From Kitagawia praeruptora (lineage: Eukaryota > Streptophyta > Magnoliopsida > Apiales > Apiaceae): DNA of 64,000 nucleotides. How positions within the stretch are numbered: the stretch's first letter is position 1; the number at the start of each line of letters is the position of its first letter. The stretch covers positions 91,308,501 through 91,372,500 of the forward strand of contig CM075346.1 of NCBI GenBank assembly GCA_037693485.1. Direction: 5' to 3'. The position numbers and the translations under genes are program-made. A model generated the notes under the pieces. It did no database searches, was not told the origin of the DNA, and saw only the letters and a list, made by a program, of their open reading frames with translations. Positions 11,180 to 22,950 of the stretch are shown in pieces.

Positions 11180-12475
11180 AAACATTGAGTTCGACCCTTG
11201 GCTCCCTGTGGAGAACAATCCTTATATTCAGACGAACTCTGAAGCTATTCATGGTCAAAAGGTCTCATCTTTAATCAGCATGGAAAGCAACAATTGGTAT
11301 ATTGAATTAGTGGAAGATATTTTCGATAGTAGAGATGCAAACATCATTCTTTCAATCTCGATAGACAAAGAGGTAAATGATTCATGGTATTGGAGACGGG
11401 AGAAATTTGGTAACTACTCAGTCAAAAGTGCTTATTTGCTTCTAGAGGAGGAAAATAATGATTCTAGCACAGCAGCTAACTCAGATTTTTGGCGAAAACT
11501 CTGGAACTTAAAAATTCCTCCTAAAGTAAAAAATTTTCAATGGCATGCTTGTTCGAATTGTCTACCCACAAAAGACATGCTTATCACAAGAAGAGTCCCA
11601 GTCAATTTTCTTTGTTCAGTGTGTAACGAACAACCAGAAACAATTCTTCATATCTTGGTGCATTGTGTCCACGCTGTCACTACTTGGGATAAGTTTAACA
11701 AATTTCATATAGCTGGAGATTATAGTGTTTTCTCAGATTGGCTCCAACTGGTATTTCAGTAGCACAACAAAGAAGAGATTACAAGTATAGTCATGATTTG
11801 CTGGATGTTATGGAATCAACGTAGTTTAGTGGCTTCAGAAGTGGTAGATTCTGCGTATTCGGTTCTTAACCAATGGAGAAGTGTTCAAGATCGAACCTTC
11901 GATCGTTTTATGGGATATATGTCTTCAGAAGACGGTGATGAACACTAGACTTTGCCCCCGCTTAATAGTGTTAAGATTAACACAGATGCTGCCATTTTCG
12001 ACGAGTTAAATTGCTATATCTTTGCTTTTGTTACCCGAGATCATGCGGATACTTTAGTCGAAGCTAGATCGAAGTGTTTTCGAGGAAATCCTAGTCCAGA
12101 ACTGGCTGAAGCTCTAGGAATAAGAGAAGTGTCGAGCTCGATAAACAATGGAAGCCAGATCAATGTTATTGTCGAGTCCGATTGTTTGCAGATGGTGCAG
12201 GCCATCCATAGCTCTTTCCTGTGTTTCTCATACCTGGGGAGAGTGATTCAGGAGTGTCGAGCCCTTCTTACAAGCTTAACTTGCAAAAACGCGAAGTTTA
12301 AGTTTGTGAAACGTTTCGTGAACAAAGCCACTCATTTCCTAGCGCGTCATAATTGTTCCATAGCTGATCGTGTTTGGAGAGTGAGAGATGTTCACTCCGA
12401 TTTTCATTATATTTTGTCGAATGTTTTGAGAAATTAATAAAATTCAACTTTTTTTTGGCAAAAAAAAAAAGAAGA
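11180..12475 (+). pseudogene. LINE (L1-type) ORF2 C-terminus, part 2, with A-tail
   Basis: Continuation of the LINE interrupted at 2526. The frame at about 11184-11762 reads FDPWLPVENNPYIQ, then the zinc-binding RT-associated (zf-RVT) region with WNLKIPPKVKNFQWHAC and CSVCNEQPETILHILVHC. After a stop at 11761 and a broken linker, the frame at 11952-12437 is an RNase H domain (VKINTDAA at the first catalytic Asp, VIVESDCLQMV, ATHFLARH), the plant-type RNase H found at the end of many plant L1 ORF2 proteins. An A-rich tail follows the stop (about 12461-12475). Stops and frameshifts make it a pseudogene. Confidence 0.85.
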
Positions 12476-12744
12476 AATCTTTTTACACTAATCATTTTTT
12501 GTTTATATAACTTTATCTGAATTATCTTTACAACTTCATTTGAGAAACAGGGAATCTTTTCTTTACTAAAGTTATCTACCTTTATGCATAACTTTAAGAC
12601 AGTAGTAACATATTTCAAAAATTAATAAGATGAAAAAAAATTAAATAGACCGATCAGTTATCAATGAAATTTTAAATACGACAATTATGAATTAGCTAAT
12701 TTTAGACTAATTATTACAAATATTAAAGTTTTACTTGTGTTTTG
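12476..12744. other. AT-rich spacer, nothing recognised
   Basis: Spacer between the LINE tail and the hAT-like element; its last 8 bases are the hAT target duplication. Confidence 0.5.
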
Positions 12745-13992
12745 TAGGGGTGAGCAAAACCGGATATCCGGTCCGATTTTAAAATTCGGATCGGATATCC
12801 GGTTTTTCGGATTACGAAAAATCTATTCCTGTTCCGGTTTAACCGGATATCCGGAATTCGGATATCCGTTTAAACCGGATCGGAAATCGGATTATCCGGA
12901 TTCGAATTAATTAAGTAAAATTTATTTTAGTTTGTATAAATAAATAAATTTTATTACATTTTCAATAAATTATCGTTAACTTTACAAATGATAAATTAAT
13001 TAATAAAATTTTAGATATCATCATCTTCTATTTTAACATTTGTATATTAATTTTTTTCCTAATTTTATTTTTACCTATCATAAACTACCATTCATTTCTT
13101 TAAGGAGTTCTTATAAATATTTTTTAAGAGATAATAATACTCCATGTGTCCCGTTTATATTGACCATAATTCTTTTTTTGCAAGTTTCAAAAGTAGTTGC
13201 CACATTTCCTAAATAAAGCAAATTAGGTATTAATAATGTTATATTTTTCAAAGTATGCAAATAATGGAGAGTAAGTTGGGCAATTGATGGTTTTCACTTG
13301 ATTGCTCAATACGTGTTTTTTGATTGATGGCCAATATAAACGGGATAGAGGGAGTAACACGCTAGCTCTCGAATTCATAATTTTAAGTGAAAAATATTAT
13401 TACAAAAATTATTCTTTCATTTGCTTTGTTTTTTTGTTTTTTTTAATATTATAATTTCTTAATCAATTACTTTGGATAAAATGATTAAATAAGAGAAAAT
13501 ATTTATCAAGTTTGATTTAAGAAAACTTAAATGAGGTTATGAAATTTTCATATACAAATATATGTAAATGTATTTATAAATTCATATTTAAGTACATCCC
13601 TATTTACGTTTTTACACTTAAAATACTTATAAACTTAGGTGATACATAACAAATTCATTTATTAGTGATAATTCATTACTTAATTTAATATGTTCAATGT
13701 TGAATTATTTGTCCTGACAAAAAAAATATTGAATTATTTGTCTATAATAAGTTCATTATTTATTAAATATATAAATTATTTTTTAATAAATATTAAAACT
13801 GGATCGGATCCGGATATCCGGATTTGTAAAAAGTTGTGATCCGGATCCATATCCGAATTCATAAAAAAAATCTGGATCGGATATCCGATCCGGTTTTTTC
13901 GGAATGGATATCCTAATTTCTGGATTTTTATAATTGAATACCGGATTGGAAAATCGAATAATCCGGTTTTCGATTTTTTATGCTCACCCCTA
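12745..13992. mobile_element. Non-autonomous hAT-like element with GGATATCC-rich ends
   Basis: Terminal inverted repeats TAGGGGTGAGCA / TGCTCACCCCTA. Eight-base flanks are GTGTTTTG (12737-12744) and GTATTTTG (13993-14000), one mismatch, as expected for hAT. Both ends carry dense CCGGATATCCGG-type palindromes (12770-12900 and 13800-13970). No transposase. A Stowaway MITE sits inside at 13140-13354. A diverged sister copy lies at 25612-26500. Confidence 0.8.
13140..13354. mobile_element. Stowaway-type MITE
   Basis: 215 bases with inverted ends CTCCATGTGTCCCGTTTATA / TATAAACGGGATAGAGGGAG flanked by TA on both sides. Inserted in the hAT-like element; the sister hAT copy at 25612 has an empty site (about 26009). 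Confidence 0.85.
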
Positions 13993-14589
13993 GTATTTTG
14001 CACCGAATTTTACTTATCTTTTTTTATATTTTTCATCATTTGTTAATCGTACTTTAATTTTATTTTGAAATTCTTGTTTATTACCCAAAAAAGATTAGAT
14101 GGGATATTATCTAAGAATTATATTTTTATATAAAATAAGCGCAAAGAATCTTATCCATTTTTTTTTTGTAGTACGATGGTTGATTATTAAAAGAGTTTGG
14201 ACCATTGAATTTTAAAATTTATAAGAGCATCTCCGACCCTTAAAAACCCTTAGCTAAAAATATGTATTGCATGCCATAAATAAAAATTTTAGATAATATG
14301 TAAAAAAAATTTATCTCCAATGGGGCATTCCTGTTATCTAAAATTATAGACAACCACTTGATATTGGCTATATTTGTCGAACCACTAGAGACCTGTAAGA
14401 AAACTTCACATCATTTATTACCATATTTAAATGATATATTCCATTTTTAAGAACTTGAAATAATAATAACATACTATTTTTAAAATATCACCAACCATTA
14501 TAGTCAACTCCATTGAAGTACAATTCCTTACAGATTCAGCAAATTTTACATAATCATTATTTTATAATATTTTAGCCAACTATTTTAGG

Positions 14590-14725
14590 CAACACCCCTC
14601 TCCCCCCTCTCTCGATTAATCTCTCTCTCTCTCTCCCTCTCTCTCTCTCCCTCTCTCCCTCTCTCCCCTCTCTCTTTCCCTCACCCTCTCTCGCTTAATC
14701 TCTCTCTCCCTCTGTTCTCCCCCGC
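14590..14725. repeat. CT-rich microsatellite
   Basis: Imperfect (CT)n and CCCTCT runs in about 130 bases, just before intron-like DNA leading to the Ulp1 exons. Possibly a 5' UTR or promoter pyrimidine tract of that gene. Confidence 0.7.
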
Positions 14726-16539
14726 TCATGTCCCTAACATTTTATTTCTTTTTAATAAAAATATGTGATTTTGTATTGTTTAAACACTTTGATACTTGTT
14801 CTTGAGTTTGATGAGTGTGTTTGGAATCTTGGGATTTAATTGTTTAAATGGGTTAGATTGTCTGTGTTTCTTGACTGAATTGAACTGAACTGAAACATAT
14901 TAAAAGTGTGTTTTGGGTTAATATCTATTTCAAAGTATTTTGTTTTGGGTTAATATTTGTTTCATTACTCTTCAAGTCCTAATTTAACTTATTTAAAGAG
15001 AGGTTTAATGGTTTATATCTGATTTCTGAAGTGGTATGTCATGAGCCGGTTTCACTTGGAGAGGGTTTTGGTCTTTTGTTGTCGTTAATTGTTAGTAATT
15101 GCTATACTTTTCTTAGGGCCTCTACCTGCTTCTTAGTTAACTATTTATAAATGTTTTGAACATAATGTCTTAAATTATGTTAGTCCACAAGAACAATTTG
15201 AAGATCGAGCAAGTACATGGCCAAGATACATACCAGAATTGTGGCTGAAACTCTCTGGATAAGTTCAGGAGGTCTATTAGGAATTTAATTGAAAATTGTT
15301 TCTCAACTAAGTAATAAAGAGACTATAAAACAAGTTTTAGAAAAGTTGTGGTAATAATCTCCGGAATCCTTTTAGTAAATTGCAATTAGCTTGGGCAGCA
15401 TAAACCCTATAAATTTATATTGTCTAAATATTTAGTGATAACCATCAAGAGTAGGTTACCTATGTATTATGGAAAGCTATTCTGCTACATATATCCCCTT
15501 AATTAACATAAAAATACTTGACGAAATATGAAAAGCTATTCTAATATAAGTTGCAAAGCTTAAACCAGCTAAACAGTAAAGCGGAAATATTTCAAAAGAA
15601 TAATATTATTATGAAGTTAGTAGAGTAATGATTTGAGTTGATAAAGGAGATGCAGAGTGTGAGAAAGAGCTTCCAGATAATTTAGAGAAGCAGTAAATAG
15701 CATACACCTCAATGTCATACCCTACGCCACATATTAGATTTTAAAAAGCACCAAGTAACAGATTACAACTTACATATGGCAATACAAGTGGACTAAGGCT
15801 GTTTTTCACTCATGGCTCAAATCTCTGACAATTGCATCAAGATATTTATATTAAATATCTGGCTACTATTATCTGCAGCTATTTTATAAACCCTATAGTA
15901 CTCACAGGAACGTGTGCCTATCTAACTAATTAGTTGGAACAAACTACAGAATATATTTTTAGGACTCGATGCTGAGAAAACAATGGTTGACATTCAGTGA
16001 TAGGTAACAGTATGAAAATATATTTGACAAGTTGGCGGTGAGTTCTTGTTTAAAACATAGGTGATTTTATGTCTAAGTTTGTGTTAGCTACTCTGTGCAG
16101 AGTATCTTTCTTTCTCTTCCCAGACCCTACATTCAAGTTGGGAATTTGTTATACACCCTCCCCTGTTTAAAAGAAGATGTTATATTGTTAGGACATTGTG
16201 GTCGAAAATTATGACGATAAAATTTTATTGTTTCAAGAATGGGAAACAAGAAAGTGTATTTTCCCTTAGAGGGAAAATAGTATCGAAAATAGTATTGAAC
16301 ATAAAGATTTGATTCTTTTCAAAGTATTTTATTTATGTAATATTTTTTAAGTTTCAATTGTAATTGTAATTGTGTGCCTTGTCGTTAATTGTAATTGCCC
16401 GACTTTGTTAATTGATGGAAATTAACAAGTGCAAGTGCAGAGAGTATAATAACTCATAACTTACTGTTCAGGTGTAGATTTACTTCTTACTCAGAGAAAA
16501 TCAGAAGTATGTATTAACAAAGGATCTTTGTTACTATAG
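14726..16539. other. Intron-like AT-rich DNA upstream of the Ulp1 exons
   Basis: No open frame of note. The T-rich composition resembles plant introns. Upstream exons of the Ulp1-type gene would be expected here, but I could not define any. Confidence 0.4.
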
Positions 16540-18014
16540 GCAATGCAGCTGGTAGCTTTGTTGAGTGGCCAAAGGATCTTGTGATCTTGGGGCAGGTAAT
16601 TTTAATGCTTTTCAACTTCATTCATATAGTTTGGAGTCAAGTTTTTTATATAGGTTGCACATGCATCTTTACAAGAGTCGAACTACTTTACAAACTTGCG
16701 AAACTGAAAATTCATAGCTATTTAGAGAAAAATTTGGTTTTAACATAATTTGTTTGTAATTAGGAACCTGAGAAGAAAAAAGGCCACAAGACAGCTCAAC
16801 GGAAACTAAACAAGGTTGTTAGTAAAGAGTCAGCAACACCCAAGAATCAATCTTTGCACACTGATGACAAAATAAGTGAAAAATGCCGAACTTTACGTTT
16901 CTTGGTTGATAATAGTCCTCCTGATTCTTCTACTATCGTTGTTAAAAACGTGGAGCTGTTCAAGTTTCATGAAAGTACTAAAATTCCAATATATGTCACC
17001 CCGGGAGATATCAATGAGTTTTTGAGGTTAAGTTGTCTTGATATATCGGTTCTGCAGGTTTTTATGATGTAAGACATCAATTTCTTCCTCATTTTTTTAC
17101 AAGACATAATTATATATTTATTGTTCACAACAACTAACAGTGCAGACATATCACATTAAAGGTACATTCACAAATTGTGCAAGGATTTGGGAGATAATTC
17201 ATTTGCATTCATGTGTCCATCTGTACATTGGCATCTAAGCATCAAGATGATACATCTAGATACATGGTAGATACATGGTTGAGGTAATGAGAGATGCCAA
17301 GGAGAAACGTTTTATCCTAGCACCATACATTCAGAGGTAAGAACATAAGCTTTTGGTAAGAGTATCCTAAATACAAATTCTAATTTCCTACATTGTTAAA
17401 TTGCAGTAAACACTGGATGTTGCTTATGTTTTGTGTTCATGAAAGTGCTGTATACGTGTTTGATCCACTAAATCAAAAACGAGACCTTTACGTGAAGGCT
17501 CCTTGGGATACGTAAGCTATGAAAAAAATTAAAATCTTGAAAAGTACAATAAATATATATTTTGACATTTTTAACTCTATAACATGCAGGGCATATAAAG
17601 TGTATACTAAATATGGTGGTAGGAAAAATAATCACAATAACCTACTTTGGTACCATGAGGCTGTTCAGGTATACCTATTTGCTTGTCTTCAAAGTTTTTT
17701 TTTTCTGTTTTATCTCGACTTTTAAATATTCTGAATTTGTTTTGTAGTGTCCTCAACAAAAAGGAGGCACAGAATGTGGTTATTTTGTGATGAGATATAT
17801 GTATGACATAGTCATGTTATCTCGTAAAGATCCTAAAATTAAGTGGACAGAGGTACGAACTATCTAAATTGTGGTAATAATGTTAAAAATATTACTTGCA
17901 TATAAAATTAACAATTCTTTTGGCATGCAGGGTCTTGGAAAAAGATACACAAACGAACAAATTGAAGAAATTCGAGATATTTGGGCAGATTATATTACTT
18001 GTGAATATATGTGA
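16540..18014 (+). pseudogene. Ulp1/SENP-type C48 peptidase, transposon-associated relic
   Basis: Ulp1-type peptidases cleave SUMO-like conjugates; plant transposons often carry a Ulp1 domain of unknown use. Seven exons with GT-AG borders can be traced: 16540-16595, 16764-17068, 17162-17336, 17407-17511, 17590-17668, 17748-17852, 17931-18014. The first reads GSFVEWPKDLVILGQ, a sequence common just upstream of plant transposon Ulp1 domains. Catalytic residues are all visible: His in KHWMLLMFC, Asp in VYVFDPLN, Gln in CPQQKGG and Cys in GGTECGYFVMRYM. The last exon ends EEIRDIWADYITCEYM and TGA. The third exon needs one or two frameshifts to stay in register (near 17220 and 17285), so the gene is probably dead. 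The start lies upstream and is undefined. The CACTA terminus 890 bases downstream suggests it is CACTA cargo. Confidence 0.8.
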
Positions 18015-18410
18015 TCGGGTAACTCTTTAAGTTCAAAAAATCTCTTTGTTTTTCTTTAAAAAATGTATTATATGTACTTTGTGCTAACAAGTTCAAACAC
18101 GTAATTTTTGTAGGTGCTGGAAAGACAGAGTATGATATGAACCTTGCAACAATTGGAAAATGGATATTATGTTTTGGATTTATGATAGTTATGAACATGT
18201 GTTGAATTAGATGTATGACATGATTACTTGGATTAAGAATTTGAAAATATTGTTGTATTTTAAAGTATGTACTAATAATTATTTTAATTTAATTAATCAC
18301 TTTGTTGAGAAATTTAGATTGCAAGTTTTATTTATTTTTTTCGTTTGAATAATAGGAATTCTGGTGTATATAAAAATATAAACAGGGTAAAAATGTCATT
18401 TTACAAAAGA

Positions 18411-18900
18411 CAATATACGTCGCCTTTTTCAGACAATATACATCGCCTTTTCCAAACAATATACATCGCCTTTTCCAGACAATATACATTGCCTTTTCCA
18501 CACAATATACATCGCCTTTTCAAGACAATATACATCGCCTTTTCCAGACAATATACGTCGCCTTTTCCAAACAATATACGCCGCCTTTTCCATTCTTTAT
18601 ACGTCGGTTATTGTTGGACATTATACGTCGGTCCTTTTCAAGACTTTATACGTCGGTTATTGTTGGACATTATACGTCGTTATTTTTCGACAATATACGT
18701 CGGTTGTTACCAGATTATACGTCGGCTTTTTATCACATTAAACGTCGGCCTTTTTAGCGACGTATATATTGACTTTATACATCGCCTTTTTAACCGATGT
18801 AAAATGCTTCTGACTTTATACGTCGCCCCTCCATACGTCGCCAATTAGCCGATGTAAAAGACCAATTTGACCGATGTAAAAGACCAGTTTTCTACTAGTG
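18411..18900. mobile_element. CACTA right terminus with a dense ATACGTCG subterminal array
   Basis: The end reads on the minus strand CACTAGTAGAAAACTGG, a classic CACTA terminus. The 490 bases before it hold more than twenty copies of TATACGTCG or TATACATCGCC, mostly spaced about 20-25 bases (caatatacatcgccttttcc pattern), plus three GCCGATGTAAAA or ACCGATGTAAAA copies next to the tip. These are subterminal transposase-binding-type repeats. No matching left end was found between 14225 and 16540. Confidence 0.75.
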
Positions 18901-19089
18901 ATTGGAGATGTTCTAAATGTCACCCTTTAGATCTAAAATTTAAAAATTTATTTTATTGATATTAGGATTTTATTATAGGTCTTTTAAATTGAGTAGACAT
19001 AGATGTACCATTAGAAAGTAAATTTATTTGATTGATAGTAGGATTATATTAAAATAAGAAAAAATAAATTTTATTCATCTAAACAAAAC

Positions 19090-19437
19090 ATTAGTAGTTT
19101 TTCTAAACTGAATAGAATTTTAAATGTAAAAATTCGTAACTTTCTTTTATCTCCAATTTCCGAGTAGTTTTAATAGGATAATAATTGTTAAATCATCACT
19201 ATATTAAAATGATTTCTTGAGCTTTGTGTGACCTGTAAAATCGTCTAAATGATTTTTAGAACTCAAAATGTAGCAAAAACAGTAAATTGATTGTGTGAAT
19301 TTATAGATATTAACTTTTTATATATTTATTCTCAAATTTAGTTAATTTTTCTCTAAATCTTTCAAATTTAAGATTTATTTATTTTCTTTAATTAAATATT
19401 AAAATTTATCTGATAAAAATAAATTCAGTATAAGTAA
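19090..19437. repeat. Ancient relic of the 2527-type LTR
   Basis: Diverged match to the 3' half of the LTR at 2527-3878: shared order of aaaattcgt-act, tctcc, tgtg-gac-gtaa-atcgtc, ttctggaactcaa-atg-gcaaaaacagt and ctccaaat-ctttcaa-tca. Many substitutions and indels. It shows that the family is old in this genome. Read by eye only. Confidence 0.4.
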
Positions 19438-19447
19438 ATGTTAATAA

Positions 19448-19866
19448 GAACAAAGTTCAGTGGAGACCATGTTTTTTGTGAAGTCCGGGAGTCCACCTTT
19501 GTTCTGCATATATTCATCCACATTTAACAATGTTTTACCAATGTAAAAACGTTTTCCTCCTGAACATGATCGTAAACTGCTTCGAAACACGCCTAAACAT
19601 CTCTTGAATTAATTTTTAGAATTTTGTTATTGAACACTTGGTTCTGCAATATAAAATTTGTTCTACAAATTCAATATTTTGTCATTGCGGGCAATATAAT
19701 GTATATTTGTGATGAATTTTAACGATATTGTTGAAAAATCCCTAACTAATCTTGGTGATGATCGTAGAAAATTATTAAATGCAATGTAAAATGTTGATGA
19801 ATGTATGCAGAACAAAAATGGACTCCAGGACTCCACAAAAAACATGGTCTCCACTGAACCCAACTC
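19448..19866. mobile_element. MULE-derived MITE with long inverted repeats
   Basis: 419 bases flanked by the 10-base direct repeat ATGTTAATAA (19438-19447 and 19867-19876), the length expected for Mutator-like elements. Long inverted ends share GTTCAGTGGAGACCATG, then TTTTTTGTG, and continue inward with gttctgcatatattcatc and its complement. No coding sequence. Confidence 0.85.
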
Positions 19867-20049
19867 ATGTTAATAAATAAAAAATTAAAAATTTCATTTA
19901 ATAATATAATTGGGATTAGTGCTCCTCATTACGTATTCATGTAATATAGGTGAATACAAAAGAGTTTTAATTAAAATACAAGATGGGCTCTTTTGTAATT
20001 ACAGGAATTTAATCATACTTGCAATTTTGATATTAAAATATAATACATA

Positions 20050-20149
20050 CTCCCTCAGTGTAGTTTACCTTTCAGAATGAGCTTTTTGACATGTATTTTA
20101 AGGTGCATTTTAATGGTAGTTCCACAATTAATTTTTAATTTTTTTTTTG

Positions 20150-20187
<38 letters not shown>

Positions 20188-20300
20188 ATATAAAAAAGAA
20201 AATTTTAAAAATATGTTATGGAACTACCCTTAAAATAAACTTTAAAATGCATGTCAGAAAGTTTAAAAGAAAGGTAAAGAATTGATTGGGACGGAGGGAG
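20050..20300. mobile_element. Stowaway-type MITE
   Basis: 251 bases, ends CTCCCTCAGTGTAG / GGGACGGAGGGAG, TA on both sides (20048-20049, 20301-20302). Inner inverted repeat aaggtgcattttaa / ttaaaatgcat and a central (TA)n run at 20155-20182. Confidence 0.85.
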
Positions 20301-20625
20301 TACTTAGTTAAGTCCTCTAAGTACGTATTTATGCCAATTTAGTTTATATAATTATAAATATCAAAAAATAACAAAAAAAAATTTTTTTACATAAATGAAA
20401 CGATTTCATTTAAAAGATAAAAACACACAATCCGGATGGGACAAGCACATATTATAAGCGAGTATTTATAATGATAATTATGATAATTTAACTAATTTTA
20501 GACTAATTTTTATAAATACAAGGCACGCTGCCACGCTCCTACCCCATGCAAGTTCAATTGTTCAAATATGATAACTTTTGCTAATGATGCAAGTTCAGTG
20601 CTCTCTTCCATGTCTGCTGCTAATT

Positions 20626-20657
<32 letters not shown>

Positions 20658-21294
20658 GACGCATCTGCTGCTAATTCTAAAACAGCCCATTTGCTTATTT
20701 TGGAGAAAACTGATCTTTAAACTAGCCCATCTCTTGCTAAATGGCCCATTTTCTGTATTTTGAATCCAGTAAACAAGAGCGATCTTCGTAAACAAAAATT
20801 TCGTACGGTATCAATTATCTATTCAATTCTTGATATCGGAACATATATGACATAATTAGCGTTATGGTTTGAATAACATGAAGCGTTATGGTTTGAAGAT
20901 CCTACTGGCTACTACTAGTACTCAAGAGTTTTATATAAGATTGATAAAATTAAAACATGGTAATTTTTTTTATCAGTACGGTTAATTTATATATGAAAAT
21001 TATCTAGGATGTCTATACTACTATATTAAATTCGAAATGTTAAAATTAAAATTTTTATAATATAAATTTTAAATCATGCATGTCATTAAATAAATTTATA
21101 TTAAATTTAAAATTCAAATAAATATTAAAAATAATAATTATTTAAAAACGTAACTGTAATATTAAATTAAAATTTATAACATATAAAAAAAATTGTGGAT
21201 CGTACGAGTTATAACTTTTAAGCTGATAATATAAAAATGAAATTATCAATTTTCGATACGGGAAAAAATTTGACACTCCTCGAATTAAACAATT
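20301..21294. other. No gene recognised
   Basis: AT-rich spacer with a poly-T tract at about 20628-20657. No coding, RNA or transposon signature that I can support. Confidence 0.5.
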
Positions 21295-21296
21295 TA

Positions 21297-21577
21297 GGGG
21301 GTGTTTGGGGAAAATTTTTTCCAAAATAAGTCAACTTATTTTAAAAATAAGACAAAGTTAGAGATTCCTAACATTACAACTTATTTTCCAACTTATTTTT
21401 GCAACTTATTGAATCTCAAACATACATTAAATACTTGTATTAAAATTTTTTTATTAAAATATAAAAATCTCAAACATACATTAAATACTTGTATTAAATT
21501 TTTTTTATTAAAATATAAAAATTTTTACCTGAAAATTAGTCCATAAATCCATAAAAGAAGTTTTGCCAAGCAGACAC
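21297..21577. mobile_element. Possible hAT-type MITE
   Basis: Left end GGGGGTGTTTGGGGAAAA and right end TTTTGCCAAGCAGACACTT are roughly inverted, like the GGGTGTTTGG...CCAAACACCC ends of plant hAT MITEs, but the match is imperfect and no clean 8-base duplication is seen. It contains a direct duplication of about 57 bases (aaacatacattaaatacttg, 21418-21528). Confidence 0.35.
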
Positions 21578-21775
21578 TTAGTATTTTGATTCGAAAGCTA
21601 GATCATTAAAAAAATATTATAGTTAATTTATGAAGATCATTGGAATATGATATAAAAATTATGATTATATTCTGAACATCAATCAAACTGGAGGAAACCT
21701 CGTTCATTCCACCATTTTGTGTACAAATTTCAGCAGTGCTCAAGAGACCTTTTTCTTATATGGAATTTATTTATA

Positions 21776-22205
21776 CTCCCTCTGTCTCTTAAAACATTTT
21801 CTGTTTACTAAATCGGGACTATCAAAATACTCTTCCTCTTTCTATTTTAAGCCATAAACAATACTAATATTCAATACCCACTACTCCACCCACTACTTCT
21901 TAAAAATAATATTCAATACCCACTACTTTACTCACTACTCTTTAAAAACAATATTCAATATCCACTACTCCACCCACTATTCCCTAAAAAATAATATTCA
22001 ATACCCACTATCCACCCACTACTCTTTAAAAACTATATTCAATACCCCACTACTTCACTGATTACTCCTTAAAAATAATATTCAATATCCACTACTTCTT
22101 AAAAACAATATTCAATACCCACTACTCCATAAAAAGCCAATATTCATTATCAATTGTCTTAAAATCCGTATTTTTAGTCAAATGGGAAAAGAATAAAGAG
22201 ACGAG
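21776..22205. mobile_element. Stowaway-type MITE with internal minisatellite
   Basis: Left end CTCCCTCTGTCTCTTAA after TA (21774-21775); right end AAAGAGACGAG before TA (22206-22207), slightly eroded. The interior (21850-22135) is a minisatellite of five to seven copies of a 50-60-base unit built on aatattcaatacccactact. Confidence 0.75.
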
Positions 22206-22940
22206 TACTTATTAAACACTTGAATTCAAGTTCGTTTGTGCTTTTAACGATTCTCCCTTACTATATCTACGCGAAAACTTACATTAATGTAGCATAAACA
22301 ATTATTTTTGAGATGATTGTAATTTGTATATTGATATTACATAAAGTTGATTATATATTAAATTATATAAAATGTTTATGATAATTTTTTTCGCGAATCA
22401 GATTTCATTCTCATTGCCCTACTAGGCACTTCTTCTTATAGAATTAAAATAATAAAAGTAGAATTGTCCTACACATGTCTAATCAGAACTTTGAATTAAA
22501 TCATAAAAATATAAAATGTTCAAGGGAATTAAAAGTGTCAATGAGTGTAAGACACTAATAAAGTGCCCATTTTAATATTTAAGTATTGTATTTTAAGATA
22601 TTTCATTTTATCAATAATCAATTAAAGTACATGTAGTCTTTACTATGTGATGCCAAAATTAAAGCATTACCATTTTTGAAAAAATAAAATATTAAAAATA
22701 AAGCATGATTGTTCATTACTTCAAAAAGGCTTTACAAAGCTCTTATTTGAACTTTCTTTGGTGGATTCGTTCTTTAATTAATCAATAATATCAGTACGGT
22801 TGGTAAAATACATAAAATTTTTTATAGCTCTAACAAGTCATGAGGAGCCTAGTAATACACATATAGTAAGTTACATGAGTGGCAAGAAATTGAAACTGAA
22901 AAAGAAAAATATATACAAATGATTTATTTTATAGATTAAA
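22206..22940. other. No gene recognised
   Basis: AT-rich spacer without recognisable coding or element structure. Confidence 0.5.
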
Positions 22941-22950
22941 TATATATATA

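Larger units (their letters stand above)
14225..18913. mobile_element. PIF/Harbinger-like terminal repeats framing a CACTA relic
   Basis: The left end GAGCATCTCCGACC is preceded by TAA (14222-14224) and the right end reads, on the minus strand, GAACATCTCCAATC, followed on plus by TAA (18914-18916). TIR and 3-base duplication match the MITE at 27140-27500. The CACTA terminus at 18900 leaves only 13 bases of this right end, so the CACTA appears to have inserted into a small Harbinger MITE. The left CACTA junction was not found. Confidence 0.45.

Noticed and set aside
14382..14403. Left end of the Ulp1-bearing CACTA (cactagagacctgtaagaaa)
   Set aside because: Begins CACTAG but does not match the right terminus CACTAGTAGAAAACTGG beyond the first bases, and lacks CCGATGTAAAA subterminal repeats.
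18345..18848. 167-aa protein with periodic residues
   Set aside because: The frame is open only because the subterminal repeat array lacks stops in that frame.
18405..18890. CRISPR-like array
   Set aside because: Short, degenerate units with no unique spacers in a plant CACTA end; these are subterminal repeats.
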